In this document: positions 58,960 through 64,000 of the stretch, one piece after another
How positions within the stretch are numbered: the first letter of the stretch is position 1
How the letters are laid out: each line of letters begins with the position of its first letter
Source of the DNA: Lepidodermella squamata
Taxonomy: Eukaryota; Gastrotricha
Assembly: GCA_047495785.1 (NCBI GenBank)
Contig: JBLDXI010000042.1
Location: 2,232,001 to 2,296,000, forward strand
Direction of reading: 5' to 3'
DNA: 64,000 bases
Notes under the pieces: model-generated
The model's input: the letters and a program-made list of their open reading frames with translations, nothing else
Databases searched by the model: none
What the model was told of the DNA's origin: nothing
Translations under genes and position numbers: made by a program

Positions 58960-59721
58960 TAATCATAACAACCTCGTGATGATTGTATTGTAAAAACTGC
59001 GCCCTGCTAGAAGAATAAAGCCACCTCCTTTCATCCCGAAAGTTGTTTTTACTTCAGGTGTAAACACTGCTGAAACACCAATAAAAACGCCGATCGATTT
59101 CGAGAAATACGCTTGACTTTTATTATAATATTTTTCATATTCTTTCATATCGAAAATCCTGTAAAATCATCAACAATAAGAAGTGTAAATTCATGGAGCA
59201 AATAAGCTTGTGCGAGTGAGATAATGCTAGCGAATATTATTATTGGTCCGCCATTTCAGTATGTCACCTCAACCTCGAAGAAAAAGCCGTTTTAATGACA
59301 TGAATTGTAAAAAAAAGACGCGCGTCATGATTCATTGAAATGACAATTTTTATGCAAAATGTAAATTAGCTTCATTCACAACAACTGCGAGTAGATATAA
59401 ACAAGGAGAGATAAAAGCAGAGAAGCCAATAACAAAAACAAAACGAGAGAAAATTAAAGCTCGTTAAAATAGCGTTTGATCATTTCATCACACAACCAAA
59501 CTCAAATATCGCCAAGCAACTAACAACAGCAATAACAACGAAAATTATCCACTTTTTCTCCGTTATCAAAGCACCAGCGATTTTTTAGTGAAAAATGTAC
59601 AATTTTGCGCAATGACGCCAGATCATAAATATTTTTTCTTATATCAACTATTAGAGGAACAAAGCAGCAGTTCCCGCGAGAAATAAACCTAATTTTACGA
59701 AAAATTATTTAAGGAGGATTT
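58960..59721. other. Convergent 3' flanks of NDUFB5 and delta-catenin
   Basis: AT-rich untranslated or spacer DNA. No additional gene, repeat or RNA structure is supported. Confidence 0.4.
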
Positions 59722-62700
59722 TTACACCCACGAATCAGGTGCATTTGAATTGAGCGCTAGCATGAAAAGTTCTCTGTTCGCCGAAATCGGCCTCGACGAC
59801 CCTGTTTGTTGCTGCTCACCCGGCATTTCAACATCGACAGCGCGCTCATTCAACCCGACATTTTCACCGCCATCAGCCGAATATTCCTGCTGCTCGTCTT
59901 CGTCAACCATCAGGCCAGGGCCAAGCTGCGAGAGCGCAAACATTTCATCCTCGTTCTCATCGCCATTCTCAGCAACCACTTCACTGCTGTACTGATGATG
60001 ATCAGGCCTCATCGCACTTATGTTGACATAGTCGTGTTGTTGCTGCGCGTTGTCCTGACGTTGCACTGTTGACTCGGTTGTGTAGCTGCTGCTGCCCGCG
60101 ATCGACGACCCGTTTTCCGCCGGCGCTAGATTAAGATGGCTGGATGCGATCGCCACCAGGCTTCCGGTCACGTTACTACCGCCACCCGCCTGGTTCGCGG
60201 CAACCCACGACGAAGACGACGAGCCGCGACGTGTCTCTATCCTAGCCGCCGCGTCGTTTGTAGTCTGGCCGCTGCTGATGAGCCGCTCCTCAACCACCAT
60301 ATTATCAAGTTGGCTATTCGCCTGGCTTAGCATCACGGCGCCGTTGTCATAGGCGTAGACCCCACCACCGCCGCTATTGTTAAGGTGGCGTTCTTGCATT
60401 TCGACGGCAGTCGTGCCGTAGGTGGTATTAGGGTACATGTAGGTCTGCGATGCGAACTGCAGGCCGCTGTCGCTAACTGGCGTCATCAGCATGGTTGAGT
60501 TGCGTTGCTGAGTTGGATACGATGGGAAGAAGGCGGCACGGTCTATTCCGAGCCGGGCATAGGCTGGCCGCAACTCCTGGTGTTGCCAAAGTGTCGCAAG
60601 CACCTGAAAAAGAAAAAAAAGCTCAACTTAAGAAAATCGAAAAAATCAGAGATAATTCGGATAAATCGAATTAAGTTAGAAAATAGCTGAAATCAATATT
60701 CCCCTGCTAAAAAATCGTTTCAATGTTGAATTACTGCAGTTTGTCTCAAATCCGGAGAAGTTCTGTCTAACCAGGTAAAATAACGAAAAATACCGAACCC
60801 TTTACCATCGGGATTTTTCGGATTTTTTTCGGAAAATTTCAAATTTCCGTCGGTTCAACGGTGGATGAATAATGGAAAAAAGGATCCAGATAGTCGTAAC
60901 TTTAATGCATCCAATTTTGACGAAAAATTGAAAAATCCAAAAATAAATGCGCAACGCATGGGGCACAATGCAGTTGGAACTAACCTAATTTTTTGGTCAA
61001 GTAGTTATTATTAGTGAGTTTTGGTCAGGCAGTAATTGGACAGTTTTTTGGCTTTTCAAATCGAGAATCCATTCCATTATGAAATCGTCAATCTCAAATA
61101 TATCAGTAAAATTAGGGTAAAATCGAAAAAAGGAATATCTTTGAGCCTGTGGCGGAGCGGAATTCAAAACTTGGCCGCAAATGAAAAATATTTCGTAAGT
61201 AATTTTTCGATAAATTTGTAAAATCATTTTTCAAGTAATTCAGAGAATCAAAATTTTTTACATTCTTGAATTTTTGATGAGTCAGCAATGGATTCCCGAA
61301 AAGTTTGAAAAAAAATCATTAGGCGAATTAACTATCCAAGCAACATACCGCTGAGGCTAAGCGTTTGACTTGAGCATCGAATTGAATTTGCGGGAATCCG
61401 AAGCGTTCTGGGCGAACGAGGAAAAGCATCCTGGAGACGAGGCCGAGATCGGAAACAGCATGCAGCGCGAAGGCCGCCGGTGAAGACGGCGTCATGATTT
61501 GCTGATGGAACGCAGCCTGTTGCTGCTGCGAAAACGGCCCAATAATCACAAGAATCGCGGCTAAAATCGCGCAAATCGCCGCGTCAGACGCAAACGCGTC
61601 CGACAGCGCGGCATCGGCGGGCGTTGGCACCTTCTTAACCAGCCGGTCTAACGCCTGTTTTCCGATCAATTCTCGAATAACCAACACCCCATCGGTATCT
61701 GCGGCGCCTAAAGCGGTCGTCCCTAACGCGGCGAGGGCGGAGGCGGCAGCTCGAAGGACCCCATCTGAGGTTATAGCTAACAAATCAACAATAATTGGCA
61801 GCCCACCGTGGCGCCAAACTGCCTCTCGGGCTACATCACAACACCCTGGCTCGGCGACCAGGGACTGGAGGCTGTTCTTCATATCACGCAATTTCATTGG
61901 CATAGACGCTATGGAAACAACATTTCGAATCGTTCCGAGACCCGCCTCGAGCGTGGTCGGGTTTGAGCAATCAGCTAGTAGTGGAAGAAGGGCTTCGACT
62001 AAACTTCTCGCGCAGGGTGTGCTAATCAGCTGCTTATCGTTTTGATGCTCCAACTGCCGGCGATCGGCGCCACCTCGACCTGCGGCCATTAAGGTGGCTG
62101 TTTTATTGCTCTGCCGCGATAAACACCACTGGCTACCGACCAGGGCGCACCCTAACCCAGATCTTTGATTCTCCACGTCCGGGTCGGCTACGTTCGGGGT
62201 CGAACTCGCGCGTTTCATTTTCGCCTTTCGAGTCGCCTCAGAGCTGATAGCCGCCGTAATATTCTGCAGAAAACAAACAACATTTTCCACCGCCTTCGAC
62301 TCAGTATCTTGCTGGGTGACTGAAAACCGAACAGCCAACGTGAAATTTTCGATCAACAACCGTAATGGAGCTACCCCACTCGTCCCGTTAACTAGCGAAA
62401 CAGCATGGGCGAGTTGAGCTGTGCAGTTTCGAAGAACTCCGCTTGAATTTTTGAAATCAGTACACCACCCAGCCCAAGAATGTGACGCGTTGTAAGTCGC
62501 TTTTGTCGCGAATTGAATCGATGGCAGTAGAATAGCCCGAGATATAACATCTAGAACGCCGTCCTCAGTCAAACGGGTCACGATATCGCTGTCAACACTG
62601 ATATTCCACAAAACAGCCGTGGCCAGCTCCCGAACAGCTGTTTCTTCAGCCTCAATCGCCTGATGAGCGGCGATTACGTCTAAAAGCACGGCGAGATAGT

Positions 62701-63196
62701 TATTTTCAGGGTGGGTAATCGCCCGTCTCGCTGTTGAATCCGCCCCGCTACACAAATTTCGCAACGCCCCGAGAATCGACAGAGCGAAAATTCTCGGAAT
62801 TTGCGGGTTTCGATGATGAGTCGCGAGGAGAGCGATCAAGTGATGCGTAACGTTGAAAGAAGCCACCTCCGCCTTAACAAACGGGTCGAGGTACGTGAGG
62901 TGTTGCAGCATAACCGCGGCCTGAATTTTAACATCGAGCGGCATGGTCGGATCGGCGAGTAGATCGACAAGTTCCGACACGTGAACCGCGTCATTTTGAG
63001 GCTGGATAACTTGACTTTGGCCGGACAGCTTCATCTGCAACTCGGCCACCGATTGGTGGTGGGCCGGCGCCGGCCAGTAAGCGGCTTGTTGGTCCAGTTT
63101 TCCGCAATAAAATTTATATAAATTATATATAACAAAAACTAAGAGAGAAATCAAGAAGAATATTATTGAAAAATCTCTTTTTTTCTGACAAAACAC
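59722..63196 (-). CDS. CTNND-like: Delta-catenin / p120-catenin family armadillo protein
   Basis: Links cadherin tails to the cytoskeleton at cell junctions. Two exons are supported: from about 63196 down to 61349, and 59722-60603, joined in phase 0 (SA|VLATLW). The armadillo region starts near VHVSELVDLLADPTMPLDVK and contains family hallmarks: LGALRNLCSG, ATAVLWNISVDSDI, HSWAGW with FKNSSGVLRNCTAQ, and KAVENVVCFLQNITA. The second exon opens with VLATLWQHQELRPAYARLG, as in p120 proteins. A Ser/Gly-rich tail ends DSWV, the PDZ-binding motif of CTNND2, ARVCF and PKP4. The 5' end is unclear. The open frame runs through a hydrophobic stretch (FFLISLLVFVIYNLYKFYC) with no ATG, and acceptor AGs inside it could start the exon. 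No N-terminal exon is visible before the next gene. Confidence 0.88.
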
Positions 63197-63794
63197 AAAA
63201 TATTTGCAGGTATCACAGTAAACATAAAGGCGGTATATTTTCGCTGTTTAAAAAATCGAAATTAAGGCCCATGTTTACTCCGATAATTATGTACATTTTT
63301 TGAACGAGAGAAACGAAGACTAGGCGTAGCAGAAGTGGGACTTTGGCGGGTATAGCAACGGCTTCAGAAGCCGTTCTGATAAAAATCTAAATTAGGAAAC
63401 TCGAAGGTGTGAGTTTTGTTATTTTTATTTGCTAAGAGCAGGCTAAATAAAACGAAAAGAGCGGTCGACAACAGATTGAAGAGAGCGCGAGTTGCTAATT
63501 TCCATCAAGGCCGCTAATTCAATTTCAATACTTGTACATACAGCAGTAATAGTAATAAACGGCGGGTTTCTGAAGAGTTGTGAAGGCATTGTTTTGTTTA
63601 TTTATCTCGCTCTCGTTTTCAAAATTATTAATCACCCATTCAAATATTTCACATCACAATAATGTGCGTGCGTTGCCATCATAATTGTTGTCGCGCGCGC
63701 ATATATAGAAACGCGACCTGTATATAGCCTAGATTCAGGCCAGCTAAAGGCTAGGCTATTAAATTACAAAGTGTGCTCGCATTTTGTTTGTCCT
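63197..63794. other. Spacer between delta-catenin and PPP1R7
   Basis: Should contain the 5' end or promoter of delta-catenin and the 3' flank of PPP1R7 (both minus), yet shows no convincing exon. A CpG-rich TATA-like block (GCGCATATATAGAAACGCG) is near 63698-63716. Confidence 0.4.
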
Positions 63795-64000
63795 TCACCG
63801 ACAACACGTCGCATCGAGCTGCGTGATTTGCGGCAGCGCGAGAATAACGCGCCTGCGGTAGTTGGCGTCCGGCTCGCCGTCTTGCTGCCCACCTACAAAA
63901 TAGATCGGATTGTGCTCCAGGTACACTGTTTTCAAACTCGGCAACGCAGCTAGCACTTCAACATCGCCCCATCGGCTCACTTTGTTCGAATTAAACTGTA
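63795..64000 (-). CDS. PPP1R7: Protein phosphatase 1 regulatory subunit 7 (sds22), C-terminal part
   Basis: The open frame runs off the right edge. It contains the last leucine-rich repeats and the LRR cap: NSNKVSRWGDVEVLAALPSL, then KTVYLEHNPIYFVGG, then ANYRRRVILALPQITQLDAT. This matches the end of sds22/PPP1R7 (LETVYLERNP...YRRKVMLALPSVRQIDAT). The protein controls PP1 targeting and maturation in the nucleus and cytosol. A short insert (VGGQQDGEPDA) replaces the few residues usually found between NP and YRRKV. Only about 68 codons lie in the window. Confidence 0.9.
   Translation of the reverse strand, partial: QFNSNKVSRWGDVEVLAALPSLKTVYLEHNPIYFVGGQQDGEPDANYRRRVILALPQITQLDATCCR

Noticed and set aside
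1-64000. CRISPR arrays, prokaryotic operons, phage or viral genes
   Set aside because: None seen; all recognised genes are animal genes with spliceosomal introns.
1-64000. tRNA or rRNA genes
   Set aside because: No sequence with a recognisable cloverleaf and B-box or rRNA core was found by eye; a covariance-model search would be decisive.

Overview
This window is nuclear DNA from a small-genome invertebrate animal. All recognisable genes are animal genes. They are intron-poor, most introns are about 45-60 nt with GT..AG ends, the standard genetic code is used, and CpG is not depleted. Two protostome-style peptide GPCRs, an E74/ELF-type ETS factor, a delta-catenin ending in DSWV and a ciliary tectonic are present. 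An ecdysozoan such as a tardigrade, mite or free-living nematode is my guess; I cannot fix the phylum from this window.

Left third (1-19.3 kb). A trypsin-type serine protease enters from the left edge and carries three sushi domains. By intron phase it may continue into an ankyrin-repeat exon. Then come two facing arrays of short intronless secreted-protein genes: four on the minus strand (2.5-7.7 kb) and three on the plus strand (10.3-14.9 kb). Both sets share a motif at the predicted mature N-terminus and have no mature cysteines. I recognise no known family. Next are a TATA-driven intronless gene with three PRNPTPTRA-like repeats (16.8-17.4 kb) and a small secreted or prohormone-like gene (18.9-19.2 kb).

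Middle (20.2-40.8 kb). Two rhodopsin-type peptide GPCRs lie in tandem on the minus strand, followed by a 5.7 kb gene-free stretch. The ETS transcription factor gene (33.8-35.5 kb) has 5.3 kb of non-coding DNA upstream with many TAA/ATT microsatellites, probably 5' exons and control DNA.

Right third (40.8-64 kb). Conserved housekeeping genes are densely packed: CPT1 (minus), tectonic (minus), then erlin, VWA8 and NDUFB5 head to tail on the plus strand with only about 110-115 bp between them, then delta-catenin (minus) and the C-terminal end of PPP1R7/sds22 (minus, cut by the right edge). CPT1, VWA8 and NDUFB5 are mitochondrial proteins; erlin is an ER membrane protein.

At least four families of short inverted-repeat elements (MITE-like) are scattered through the window. 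Three copies sit inside introns of the protease, GPCR and VWA8 genes and account for most of those introns' unusual length. Exon boundaries were worked out by hand from reading frame, splice consensus and phase. They are firm where phases close (CPT1, VWA8, NDUFB5, ETS, both GPCRs, tectonic C-terminal half) and tentative at the 5' ends of tectonic and delta-catenin.
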